This document shows, one piece after another, positions 43,392 through 51,863 of a DNA stretch of 64,000 nucleotides (position 1 is the first letter of the stretch; each line of letters starts with the position of its first letter). This DNA comes from Fretibacterium sp. OH1220_COT-178 (GTDB lineage: Bacteria > Synergistota > Synergistia > Synergistales > Aminobacteriaceae), in assembly GCF_003860125.1 (NCBI RefSeq), contig NZ_RQYL01000012.1, positions 1 to 64,000 of the forward strand, given 5' to 3'. Under the pieces are notes generated by a model, which was not told the DNA's origin, made no database searches, and saw nothing but the letters and a program-made list of their open reading frames with translations. The translations under genes were made by a program, and so were the position numbers.

Positions 43392-45173
43392 ATGAGAAGA
43401 AGCGTCGAGGAGTTGCGGGAGCGGGTTCGGGCGGGCAGGGGATTGATCCCGGCCCATGTGGCGATACAAAACGGCCTTCTGGTCAACGTCATGAGCTCCG
43501 AGATCTACCCTGCGGACGTCGCGATCTACAAGGAGATGATCGTGGCCGTCGGGGACGTGGAGGATTATATCGGGCCCGAGACCCGCGTGTTCGACGCCGG
43601 CGGGAGGTATCTGGTCCCGGGCCTGATCGACGGGCACATCCACAGCGAGTGCAGCAAGCTGAGCATCACCGGCTTCGCCAAGGCGGTGGTCCCCTGCGGG
43701 ACCACGAGCATCGTCTCCGGCCTGGACGAGTATATTTCGGTCTCGGGGCTCGAGGGGCTCAGGGAGATCTTCGAGGAGGTGGCCGGCACCCCGCTCAAGG
43801 TGTTCTGGGGGGCTCCTTACAAGACGCCCTACACCTTCCCCCCCTCGACCGTCGCCTTCAACTTCACCAAGGAGGTCCATGCCGAGGTGCAGCGGTGGCC
43901 TCAGTGCTATGGGGTGTGGGAGACCGTGCGCGAGTTCGTCCAGGAGGGGGACGAGGACACCCTCGGCGCCATAGCGGAGGCCATGAAGAACCGGCTTCCG
44001 GTCCTCGGTTGCGCCCCCATGGCGCGGGGAAAGGACCTGAACGGCTATCTCTGTGGCGGCGTGAGGCTGGATCACGAGAGCTACGACCACGAGGAGGTCG
44101 TGGAGAAGATGCGCAAGGGGATGCACATGGTGATCCGCGAGTCCTCCGTAACGCATTTTCTGAAGGAGAACATCCGCGCGGTGACCGAGGTGAACCCGGC
44201 CTTTGCCCGTCGCGTCAGCTTCTGTACGGACGACGTGACGGCCTCCGACGTCCTGGAGAAGGGACACCTCGACAACCTGGTGCGCCTGGCCATCGCCGAG
44301 GGGGTCGAACCGATGACCGCCATCCAGATGGGATCGATCAACAGCGCGGAGGCCTACCGCATCGATCACCTGGTCGGTTCCATCTCTCCGGGCCGCATCG
44401 CGGACATCCTGTTGGTGGACGATCCCCGTACGTTCCGCGTGGGCGCCGTCTTCAGCAACGGACGCCTTGCGGCTCAGGACGGAAAGCTGATCGGGGAGCT
44501 CAGGGCCCCGAGGCGGAGCGCGGTCCTCAGCGGTGTCCTGAAGTGTCCTCCCGTCACCGAACGGGACTTCCAGTATCGCGTGGACATCGAGGAGGGGGAG
44601 GCCCGGGTGCTGGCCATGGAGGTCAAGGGTCCCTTCGTCCGCAAGAGGCGGGACGTCACCCTCCAGGTTCGGGGCTCCGTGGTGCTCCCCGATACGGAGC
44701 AGGACGTCCTCATGGTCTCGGTGCTGGAGCGCTTCGGGCGCAATGGAAACCGGTCGCTGGCCTTCTGTTCGGGATGGCGGCTCAAGAGGGGGGCCATGGC
44801 CTCGTCCGCCGCGCCCGACGACAACAACATCATCGTCATCGGGGCCTCGGCATCGGACATGGCCTTTGCCGTCAATCATCTCATCGCCCACGGAGGAGGG
44901 CAGGTGGTCGTCGCGGACGGCGAGGTGATGGAATTTCTGCCCCTGCCCGTGGGGGGCATCGCCAGCGACGACGAGCCGGAGGAGATCGCCCGCCGCGAAA
45001 AACTGTTGTCCGATGCCGCCAGGGCGTTGGGCTGCGACCTTCCCGAGCCGCTCATGTACATGTTTTTCCTGCCCATAACGGCCATACCCGACTACGCCAT
45101 TACCGACGTGGGGCCGGTGGACTGCATCGCCCTGAGGACGTTCGATCCCATACTGAACCTGAAAGGGCGATAA
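43392..45173 (+). CDS. ade: Adenine deaminase
   Basis: A 593-residue amidohydrolase that converts adenine to hypoxanthine and ammonia. The metal motif GLIDGHIHSECSK near residue 79, the FCTDDVTASDVL region near 280, and the C-terminal SSAAPDDNNIIVIGAS domain identify the family (usual length about 580-600). Position 4 of the HxHxES motif region reads C for the usual S (HIHSEC). Fifteen bases separate it from a purine permease gene, so the pair imports and deaminates adenine, feeding purine catabolism. Confidence 0.93.
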   Translation: MRRSVEELRERVRAGRGLIPAHVAIQNGLLVNVMSSEIYPADVAIYKEMIVAVGDVEDYIGPETRVFDAGGRYLVPGLIDGHIHSECSKLSITGFAKAVVPCGTTSIVSGLDEYISVSGLEGLREIFEEVAGTPLKVFWGAPYKTPYTFPPSTVAFNFTKEVHAEVQRWPQCYGVWETVREFVQEGDEDTLGAIAEAMKNRLPVLGCAPMARGKDLNGYLCGGVRLDHESYDHEEVVEKMRKGMHMVIRESSVTHFLKENIRAVTEVNPAFARRVSFCTDDVTASDVLEKGHLDNLVRLAIAEGVEPMTAIQMGSINSAEAYRIDHLVGSISPGRIADILLVDDPRTFRVGAVFSNGRLAAQDGKLIGELRAPRRSAVLSGVLKCPPVTERDFQYRVDIEEGEARVLAMEVKGPFVRKRRDVTLQVRGSVVLPDTEQDVLMVSVLERFGRNGNRSLAFCSGWRLKRGAMASSAAPDDNNIIVIGASASDMAFAVNHLIAHGGGQVVVADGEVMEFLPLPVGGIASDDEPEEIARREKLLSDAARALGCDLPEPLMYMFFLPITAIPDYAITDVGPVDCIALRTFDPILNLKGR

Positions 45174-45188
45174 GGAGAGGGGTGCATC

Positions 45189-46757
45189 ATGGAAAAGCGT
45201 GCGTTTGTCCCGTTGTTCTGCCGCGGCGATGTCGGAGGCATGACGTACATCATCACGAACAATATCGTGAACTACCTCATCGTGATCGCCACCCTGTCCG
45301 GCGTTCTGGGGTGGCCGGACGCCATCGTCTACGGCCGCGTCATCCCGGGCATGTCCATCGGCCTGATGCTGGGCGGCCTGTACTACGCCTTCATGGCGTA
45401 CCGCCTTTCGAGGAAGGAGGGGCGGAGCGACGTGACGGCCCTGCCCTCCGGGGTCTCCACGCCCGCCATGTTCGTCATCCTGTACGGGGTCATCATGCCC
45501 ATCCACTACGCGCTCGGGGACCCCGAGCTGGCCTGGTCGGCCGCCCTCGCGGCCTGTTTCATAGGGGGGGCGATCGAGTTCGTCGGCGGCTTCGTCGGAC
45601 CCTGGATGAAGAAAAGCCTGCCGCGTGCCGTACTGCTCGGGACCGTGGCCGGGATCGGCTTCATCTGGATGGCGACGCAGGGGGTGTTCGACGTCTACGG
45701 CGATCCCCTCGTGGGGCTGCCCATCCTGGTCGTGGCCATGATCGGGGTGTTCGGCGGCTATCTGTTCCCGCGCAGGATCCCTCCGATCGTGGTGGCGATC
45801 CTCGGGGGGATCGTCTATGCCTACGCCCTGGGCCGGACGCGCTTCGACTTCTCCGGGGTCGGGTTCTATTTCCCGGACCCGGCCGGCTGCCTGGAGTCGC
45901 TCGCCAACGGCTTTGCCGTCGTCGTTCCCTACCTGACCATCATCATCCCCGTCGAGATCTACAACTTCATCGAGACGATGGACAACGTCGAGGGGGCCAA
46001 CGCCGCCGGGGACAACTACAGCGTGCGGGAGGCCCAGTTTGCGGATGGCGCCTGCACGATGGTCTCCGCCCTCTTCGGCGGGGTCGTCCCGAACACCGTC
46101 TGGCTGGGGCACGCCGGCCTGAAGAAGTCCGGGGCCGGCATGGGATACTCCTGGCTCTCCGGGCTCGTCCTGGGAGGCGCCGGGATGTTCGGGCTGTTCA
46201 CCTTCCTCAGCGGCCTGGTGCCCCCGGCCATCTGCGCCGTGACGTTTCTGTGGTGTGCGGTCGTCATGCTGGCACAGGCGTTCAAGGCCTGCGAGAAGAG
46301 GCATTATGCCGCTATCGGAGTGGCGATGGTCCCGCCGGTGGCCGAATACCTGTTCACCCAGGTCTCCGGCGCGGTCGGGGTGGCGAAGGTATGGCCAGAG
46401 ACCCTGGCCTCGGGCCTGTCCGGCTACAACGAGGAGATCACCAGGCTCCTCCTGGAGAACGGCGTGATGTGGAACGGCGTTCCGGCGGTGAAGCACGGGG
46501 CCATCATCGTCGGTCTGCTGCTGGGCGCCATGACGGTCTTCATCATCGACAGGCGTTTGGACAAGGTGGCCTGGACCGCGTTGAGCGCGGCTCTTCTCTC
46601 CTTTTTCGGCTTCATCCACAGCGCGGCCCTCGGCGTCTATCCCTCCTCGCCCTACATGATGGGGTACCTTCTGGTCGCCGTCCTGTGTGCCGTCCTGCAC
46701 CGGGCGGAGAAGAACAAGTGGCTCGAAGCGCCGGACGACGATTTCGAGTACGTTTAG
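45189..46757 (+). CDS. NCS2/AzgA-like purine permease
   Basis: A 522-residue membrane transporter of about 12-14 helices. The motif IPVEIYNFIETMDNVEGANAAGD and the early GDVGGMTYIITNN segment place it in the NCS2 superfamily near the adenine/guanine/hypoxanthine (AzgA) branch. A long loop (KVWPETLASGLSGYNEEITR) sits near residue 400. As part of the ade operon it most likely imports adenine. The start has GGAGAGGGGTGCATC. Confidence 0.88.
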   Translation: MEKRAFVPLFCRGDVGGMTYIITNNIVNYLIVIATLSGVLGWPDAIVYGRVIPGMSIGLMLGGLYYAFMAYRLSRKEGRSDVTALPSGVSTPAMFVILYGVIMPIHYALGDPELAWSAALAACFIGGAIEFVGGFVGPWMKKSLPRAVLLGTVAGIGFIWMATQGVFDVYGDPLVGLPILVVAMIGVFGGYLFPRRIPPIVVAILGGIVYAYALGRTRFDFSGVGFYFPDPAGCLESLANGFAVVVPYLTIIIPVEIYNFIETMDNVEGANAAGDNYSVREAQFADGACTMVSALFGGVVPNTVWLGHAGLKKSGAGMGYSWLSGLVLGGAGMFGLFTFLSGLVPPAICAVTFLWCAVVMLAQAFKACEKRHYAAIGVAMVPPVAEYLFTQVSGAVGVAKVWPETLASGLSGYNEEITRLLLENGVMWNGVPAVKHGAIIVGLLLGAMTVFIIDRRLDKVAWTALSAALLSFFGFIHSAALGVYPSSPYMMGYLLVAVLCAVLHRAEKNKWLEAPDDDFEYV

Positions 46758-46819
46758 ATCGCCCTCCCCGGGGCTCGGGGACCCGAACGGCGGCGGCCCT
46801 CCAAACGCGTATTTTTATC

Positions 46820-46848
46820 TTGACGGTGAGCCCCCGAGCCCCTATACT
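46820..46848 (+). promoter_or_regulatory. Sigma70-type promoter of the fatty-acid operon
   Basis: TTGACG (46820-46825) and TATACT (46843-46848) are separated by 17 bases, predicting a start near 46855, just before the FapR operator. Confidence 0.85.
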
Positions 46849-46872
46849 GCACTCAGGTTAGCGTAACAGCTA

Positions 46873-46889
46873 TTGATACCTGGTGTTAA
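46873..46889 (+). promoter_or_regulatory. FapR operator
   Basis: The 17-base near-palindrome TTGATACCTGGTGTTAA matches the established FapR box (consensus close to TTAGTACCWRGTACTAA). It lies about 20 bases downstream of the predicted transcription start and 60 bases ahead of fapR. Bound FapR should block the operon until malonyl-CoA releases it. Confidence 0.85.
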
Positions 46890-46950
46890 ATCGTGATTGG
46901 GTCGTCCCGGCCGGAGCTGCCGCCGGATTGGGCGTGCGCAAATCCGAGCC

Positions 46951-47538
46951 GTGGGACATCTCGATGAGGGGGCGTTTGTCATCAAGACCGCGAAGAAACT
47001 CCGCCAGGAACGTCTTGCCGGGATCATCGAGGGCAATCCTATGGCCACGGACCAGGAGCTCGCGGCGACGCTCGGTGTGAGCGTCAGCACGGTGCGCCTC
47101 GACCGTGCCCTGATGGGCGTCCCGGAGCTTCGAGAGCGGGTGCGCTGCATGGCCCAGAGGGCCAGCAGCCGGCTGCGCTCCCTGAGCCAGAGCGAGATCG
47201 TCGGGGAGCTGCTGGAGCTGGAGCCCGACCGCTGGGCCCTCTCCGTCCTGCGCACCGCGCGGGAGATGGCCTTTCGCTCCACCGACATCATCTGGGACCA
47301 CTACATCTATGCCCAGGCCAGCTCGATAGCGGTCGCCGCCATCGAGGCGGAGGTCGTCATCGTGGATTCCATGCGGGGGGAGTACAAGGGCCACGCCCGG
47401 GTGGGGGATGTCCTGATCGCGCGGGCCAAGGTCGGCGTGAGCCGGGACGGCCGCCGGATCGTCAGTGTCCGTACCCGGGTGGGCGACAAGGAGATCTTCG
47501 TCGGACGCTTCATCGTGGAGGTCCGGGACCGGTCCTGA
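46951..47538 (+). CDS. fapR: Transcription factor FapR
   Basis: A repressor of fatty-acid and phospholipid genes that senses malonyl-CoA. The N-terminal helix-turn-helix is MATDQELAATLGVSVSTVRLDR near residue 30. A linker helix (LRERVRCMAQRASSRL) and a hotdog-fold effector domain follow (ASSIAVAAIEAEVVIVDS, VGDVLIARAKV). Homology to known FapR begins at about KTAKKLRQERL. GTG 46951 gives 195 residues; TTG 46897 is another possible start. Neither has a strong ribosome site, so the exact start is uncertain. Its own operator lies upstream, implying autoregulation. Confidence 0.9.
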   Translation: MGHLDEGAFVIKTAKKLRQERLAGIIEGNPMATDQELAATLGVSVSTVRLDRALMGVPELRERVRCMAQRASSRLRSLSQSEIVGELLELEPDRWALSVLRTAREMAFRSTDIIWDHYIYAQASSIAVAAIEAEVVIVDSMRGEYKGHARVGDVLIARAKVGVSRDGRRIVSVRTRVGDKEIFVGRFIVEVRDRS

Positions 47539-47643
47539 GGGCTGGGACGCGCTGTTTTTGTTGCGACTCGCCTCCGTCTTGTCCGTGTCTGGGCGCGAGG
47601 TGCGATCCTATCCTGAGAGTCTTGAAGGGATTTCGTTCATAAC

Positions 47644-48669
47644 ATGAAAAAGATGACCGTAGCTCTGGACGCGATGGGCGGCGACAACGCACCGCAGGAG
47701 ATATGCAAGGGTGCGATCGACGCGTGCAAGGCGTTCCCCGATCTCGAGGTCGTGCTGACCGGGGACGAGGAGAGGGTACGTCCTCATCTCGACTCCGCTC
47801 CCGCCGGGGTGCGGGGCCGTATCGGGGTCGTGCATGCTCCCGAGGTGGTGGGGATGGACGAGCAGCCCGCCGTGGCCATCCGGAGGAAGCGGAACTCCAG
47901 CCTGCGCATCGCCATGGAGATGGTGCGGAGCGGGGAGGCGCAGGGCTGCGTCTCCGCGGGCAACACCGGCGCCATCGTGGCGGGAGGGGTCCTGGTGGTG
48001 GGGCGCCTGGCGGGCATCGACCGCCCGGCCCTGGGGGCTCCCCTGCCCACCATCGAGCGCTGCACCTTTCTGCTGGACGTCGGCGCGAACGTGCGGTGCC
48101 GGCCGGAGAACCTCTACCAGTTCGCCCTGATGGGCAGCGTCTACTCCCGGAAGATTCTGGGGGTGGCGAACCCCGAGGTGGCGCTTCTTTCGAACGGCAC
48201 GGAGGAGATCAAGGGCGACGAGTCGGTGTCCGGGGCCCGGGCCCTGATCGCGGAGAGCCCGCTGAACTTCAAGGGGTACGTGGAGGGCGACGACATCGCC
48301 TGGGGGCATGCGGACGTGGTGGTCTGCGACGGCTTCATGGGCAACGTGATCCTCAAGTTCGGCGAGGGGCTCATGCACGGCGCCAAGTCCATCATCGGCC
48401 AGGAGATGGGGCAGCGCCTCCTCCCCAAGCTCGGGATGCTCTTCATGATCCCGATGGTGAAGGCCCTCTGGGCCCGCTTCAACTACGAGAAGTACGGCGG
48501 GACGCCGCTCCTGGGCGTCCGGGGGACGGTCATCAAGGCGCATGGCCGGTCGAAGGCCCCGGCCATCCTGGGGGCGCTCTCGGCGGCGCGCAACTTCATC
48601 GCCGAGGACGGCGTGGGGCAGATTCGCGAGGAACTGGGCGAGGAGCTGCATCATCCCTCGGGCGCGTGA
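47644..48669 (+). CDS. plsX: Phosphate acyltransferase PlsX
   Basis: A 341-residue enzyme converting acyl-ACP and phosphate into acyl-phosphate for glycerol-3-phosphate acylation by PlsY. The opening VALDAMGGDNAPQEICKGA, the SAGNTGA motif near 105 and GFMGNVILKFGEG near 230 are characteristic. It lies 105 bases after fapR and is the first enzyme gene of the regulon. It associates with the membrane surface in known bacteria. Confidence 0.96.
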   Translation: MKKMTVALDAMGGDNAPQEICKGAIDACKAFPDLEVVLTGDEERVRPHLDSAPAGVRGRIGVVHAPEVVGMDEQPAVAIRRKRNSSLRIAMEMVRSGEAQGCVSAGNTGAIVAGGVLVVGRLAGIDRPALGAPLPTIERCTFLLDVGANVRCRPENLYQFALMGSVYSRKILGVANPEVALLSNGTEEIKGDESVSGARALIAESPLNFKGYVEGDDIAWGHADVVVCDGFMGNVILKFGEGLMHGAKSIIGQEMGQRLLPKLGMLFMIPMVKALWARFNYEKYGGTPLLGVRGTVIKAHGRSKAPAILGALSAARNFIAEDGVGQIREELGEELHHPSGA

Positions 48670-48739
48670 AACTCGAAGGTTATCGTCAGGCATTTACACG
48701 AAAAGGGGTCCGTCCCCTGGATTGAGGTGAAGGCTTTCC

Positions 48740-49699
48740 ATGATCGTAAACAACCGCGTGTGCAAGCTACTGGGAACGGAGTACCCGCTTCTTCAGGGGG
48801 GCATGGCCTGGGTCGCCAACGCGCCCCTGGCTGCGGCCGTGAGCAACGCCGGAGGGATCGGGATAATCGCAGCGGCGGCCACCCCGCCGGATATTCTGGA
48901 TAAGGAGATCCTCAAGGCCAAGAGCCTGACGGACCGGCCCTTCGGGCTCAACATCATGCTGATGTCTCCGACGGCTCCGGATGCCCTGGAGCTGGCGGCC
49001 CGACACCGGCTGCCGATCGTGACGACGGGCGCGGGCAGCCCCGGGAAGGTCCTGGAGCGTCTGAAGCCGCTCGGCACCATCGTCATTCCCGTCGTCGCCT
49101 CGGTCTCCCAGGCGCGCCGCGTCGAAAAGCAGGGCGCGGACGCCGTGGTGGCGGAGGGCATGGAGGCCGGAGGGCACATCGGCGAGCTGACGACGATGGT
49201 CCTGGTCCCGCAGATCGCGGAGGCCGTGAAGATCCCGGTCGTCGCCGCGGGCGGGATCGCCGACGGGCGCGGCGTTGCGGCCGCCTTCGCCCTCGGGGCC
49301 GAGGGCGTGCAGCTGGGGACGCGCTTCATCTGCTGCACGGAGTGCACCGTCCACCCGAACTTCAAGCAGGCGGTCCTGGACGCCCGGGACCGAAGCACCG
49401 CGGTCACGGGCCAGCGCACGGGGCATCCCGTCCGTTGCCTGAGCAACAAGCTGACCGCGGAGTTCGACAAGCTGGACGCACGCCTCGCGCCCCTGGAGGA
49501 GATCGAGGCCCTGGGGACGGGGCGCCTCCGCGCCGCCGTGGTCGACGGGGACGTCGACTGGGGGTCCCTGATGTCGGGGCAGTCCGCGGCCATGGTCAAC
49601 GACATCCTGCCCGCGCGCCAGATCCTCGAAAGGCTCTTCGGCGAGGCGCGCGAGGTGCTGCGAAAGATCCAGGGAAGCTGTGACCTGGAACCGAAATAG
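48740..49699 (+). CDS. fabK: Enoyl-ACP reductase II (FabK)
   Basis: A 319-residue FMN enzyme for the last step of each fatty-acid elongation cycle. It has the nitronate-monooxygenase-like barrel: YPLLQGGMAWVANAPLAAAVSNAGG at the start, AEGMEAGGHIGE near 135, VVAAGGIADGRGVAAAFALGAEGVQLGTRF near 165-195. It is unrelated to FabI and gives intrinsic triclosan resistance in other species. Here it stands between plsX and fabD, a place usually held by fabH. Confidence 0.95.
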   Translation: MIVNNRVCKLLGTEYPLLQGGMAWVANAPLAAAVSNAGGIGIIAAAATPPDILDKEILKAKSLTDRPFGLNIMLMSPTAPDALELAARHRLPIVTTGAGSPGKVLERLKPLGTIVIPVVASVSQARRVEKQGADAVVAEGMEAGGHIGELTTMVLVPQIAEAVKIPVVAAGGIADGRGVAAAFALGAEGVQLGTRFICCTECTVHPNFKQAVLDARDRSTAVTGQRTGHPVRCLSNKLTAEFDKLDARLAPLEEIEALGTGRLRAAVVDGDVDWGSLMSGQSAAMVNDILPARQILERLFGEAREVLRKIQGSCDLEPK

Positions 49700-49732
49700 C
49701 CCGCTTGGACAAACGATTTGGGAGGAACCTAC

Positions 49733-50680
49733 ATGAAGTACGCATTGTGTTTCCCCGGACAGGGGGCTCAGGAGGTCGGGATGGGCAGGGCCCTCTACGA
49801 GTCCTTCCCCTCCGCCAAGGCCGTCTTCGACGAGGCCGACGACGCCCTGTCCATGCACCTGACGAAACTGATCTTCGAGGGGCCGGATGAGGTGCTGAAG
49901 CTGACGGCCAACACCCAGCCCGCGATCATGACGACCAGCGTCGCCGCGCTGCGGGTCCTGGAGGGGGAGATGGGAGCGGAGCTCGCCCCCGCCTGCGGGG
50001 CCGGGCACAGCCTCGGCGAGTACACGGCCCTCGTGGCCTCGGGCGTCCTTGCGTTTCGGGACGCGGTGGACCTCGTGAACAAACGGGGCCGCTGGATGCA
50101 GGAGTCCGCTCCGGAGGGCGTGGGGGCGATGGCCGCCGTCATGGGGCTGGAGCCCGACGATATCGTGGCGGTCTGCCGGGAGGTCGCGCCGAACGAGGAG
50201 TGCCAGGCGGCGAACTTCAACTCGCCGGGACAGGTCGTGATCTCCGGCGTCGCGGAGTACGTCGACAAGGCGGTGGCCGCGGCCAAGGCCAGGGGGGCCC
50301 GCAAGGCCGTGATGCTGAACGTCAGCGCGCCCTTCCACAGCCGCCTCATGATGCCGGCGGCCGAGAAGCTCAAGGCGCAGTTCGAGACGTATTCCTGGTC
50401 GGACCCCCGCTGGCCGATCGTTGCCAACGTGAGCGCGCGGCCCGTATCCACTGCGGCCGACATCAAGGCGGCGCTCTATGCCCAGACCTTCAGCCCCGTG
50501 CTGTGGTCGGACTCGGTGACGTACATGGCCGACGACGGCGTGGACGCCTTCCTGGAGCTCGGGCCCGGCGAGGTGCTCAGTGGCCTGAACAAGAGGATTC
50601 GCAAGGGGCTGACGCAGATGGCCGCCGGGACGCCCGAGGCGCTCGAGGCCATGGCCGCCGCCCTGGGGGCCTCCCGATGA
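49733..50680 (+). CDS. fabD: Malonyl-CoA:ACP transacylase
   Basis: A 315-residue enzyme that loads malonate onto acyl-carrier protein. The nucleophile Ser is in GAGHSLGEYTALVASG near residue 90, and the catalytic His in NVSAPFHSRLM near 200. The N-terminal FPGQGAQEVGMG is the oxyanion motif. The start follows GGGAGGAACCTAC. The stop overlaps fabG as ATGA. Confidence 0.96.
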   Translation: MKYALCFPGQGAQEVGMGRALYESFPSAKAVFDEADDALSMHLTKLIFEGPDEVLKLTANTQPAIMTTSVAALRVLEGEMGAELAPACGAGHSLGEYTALVASGVLAFRDAVDLVNKRGRWMQESAPEGVGAMAAVMGLEPDDIVAVCREVAPNEECQAANFNSPGQVVISGVAEYVDKAVAAAKARGARKAVMLNVSAPFHSRLMMPAAEKLKAQFETYSWSDPRWPIVANVSARPVSTAADIKAALYAQTFSPVLWSDSVTYMADDGVDAFLELGPGEVLSGLNKRIRKGLTQMAAGTPEALEAMAAALGASR

Positions 50681-51414
50681 GCCGTCTGGCCCTGGTTACC
50701 GGGGGCTCGCGCGGGATCGGCAGAGCCGTCGCTGCGGCTCTGGGGAGAAGCGGGTTCGATGTGGCGGTGAACTACAACAACAGCGCGGGCCCCGCGGAGG
50801 AGCTCTGCGGCGAGCTGGCCGCTCTGGGCGTGCGGGCGTCGGCCTTCAAGGCGGACGTCTCGGACCGGGCCCAGGTCGAGGCGCTCTTCAAGGCGGTCGA
50901 GGCCGGGATGGGGCCGGTCGAGGTGCTCGTCAACAACGCGGGAATCACGCGGGACAACCTGCTGATGCGCATGAAATGCGAGGAGTGGGACTCCGTTCTG
51001 GCGGCGAACCTGAACTCCGCGTTCTACTGCACCCGGGAGGCCATCCGGGGCATGGCGAAGGCCCGATGGGGCCGCATCGTCAACATCGCCTCGGTGGTGG
51101 GGCTCATAGGCAACGTCGGTCAGGCCAATTACAGCGCGTCCAAGGCGGGGCTGATCGGCTTCACCAAGTCCGTGGCGCGGGAATATGCCGCGCGCGGCGT
51201 GACGGTCAATGCCGTCGCGCCCGGGTTTGTGGCGACCGACATGACCGGGGTGCTGAAGGACCAGGTCAAGGAGGCGATCCTCGGCCAGATCCCGATGGGC
51301 CGTATGGGGGCTCCCGAGGATGTGGCGAGGGCCGTTGTCTTTTTCGCCTCGGAGGAGAGCTCCTACGTCACCGGTCAGGTTTTGGCTGTTGACGGCGGAA
51401 TGACAATGTGTTAA
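50677..51414 (+). CDS. fabG: 3-oxoacyl-ACP reductase
   Basis: A 245-residue NADPH-dependent short-chain dehydrogenase. It has the cofactor motif TGGSRGIGRAVA, NNAGITRDNLLMRMK near 90, and the catalytic Ser and Tyr-x-x-x-Lys (NIASVVGLIGNVGQANYSAS then KAG). It reduces the beta-keto group during elongation. The start codon overlaps the fabD stop, so the two are translationally coupled. Confidence 0.96.
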   Translation: MSRLALVTGGSRGIGRAVAAALGRSGFDVAVNYNNSAGPAEELCGELAALGVRASAFKADVSDRAQVEALFKAVEAGMGPVEVLVNNAGITRDNLLMRMKCEEWDSVLAANLNSAFYCTREAIRGMAKARWGRIVNIASVVGLIGNVGQANYSASKAGLIGFTKSVAREYAARGVTVNAVAPGFVATDMTGVLKDQVKEAILGQIPMGRMGAPEDVARAVVFFASEESSYVTGQVLAVDGGMTMC

Positions 51415-51446
51415 GGATATACGTTGCCGGAGGGAGGTGAAGAAGA

Positions 51447-51698
51447 ATGAAGAAGGAGGAAGTCCTTTCCAGGCTGAAGGAGATTATCACCGAGCGCCTC
51501 GATGTCGAGGAGGATCAGATCGTCCCGGAGGCCACGTTCGTCGAGGACCTCGGAGCGGATTCGCTGGACATCGTCGAGCTGATCATGGGCATCGAGGAGG
51601 AGTTCGACATCGAGATTCCGGACGAGGATGCCGAGAAGCTGACCTCGGTGGGCGAAGCGCTGAACTACACGCTGAGCAAGATTGGGGTCGACGAGTAA
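51447..51698 (+). CDS. acpP: Acyl carrier protein
   Basis: An 83-residue acidic carrier. Ser39 in the DSL motif ([10 protein letters not shown]) receives the 4'-phosphopantetheine arm. The ribosome site GGAGGGAGGTGAAGAAGA is very strong, consistent with high ACP demand. It lies 32 bases after fabG; a stem-loop with a short T run follows. Confidence 0.97.
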   Translation: MKKEEVLSRLKEIITERLDVEEDQIVPEATFVEDLGADSLDIVELIMGIEEEFDIEIPDEDAEKLTSVGEALNYTLSKIGVDE

Positions 51699-51707
51699 TG
51701 CAGGGCC

Positions 51708-51744
51708 GAGGGGGGGAGGGGAGCAACGCCTTCCCCCTCTTTTC
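51708..51744 (+). terminator. Possible attenuator after acpP
   Basis: GAGGGGGGGAGG can pair with CCTTCCCCCTC around GGAGCAACG, followed by TTTTC. Partial termination would give more acpP than fabF mRNA. The 165-base acpP-fabF gap also has TATAG/GTATAA stretches near 51810-51835 that might be a weak internal promoter. Confidence 0.5.
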
Positions 51745-51863
51745 AAAAAGTAAGCTCGGGAACGCCACGAAAGGGATTTGCGGCCGCGCCGTGCGGACGG
51801 CGGGCCTTATGACTATAGAGCAAGGCAAGTATAACGGCACAGCCGGGGAGTGAAACCAATACT

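Noticed and set aside
43346-46861. 1171-codon plus-strand frame spanning ade and the purine permease
   Set aside because: It runs out of frame through two well-supported genes and consists of Gly/Arg/Pro-rich sequence without domains.
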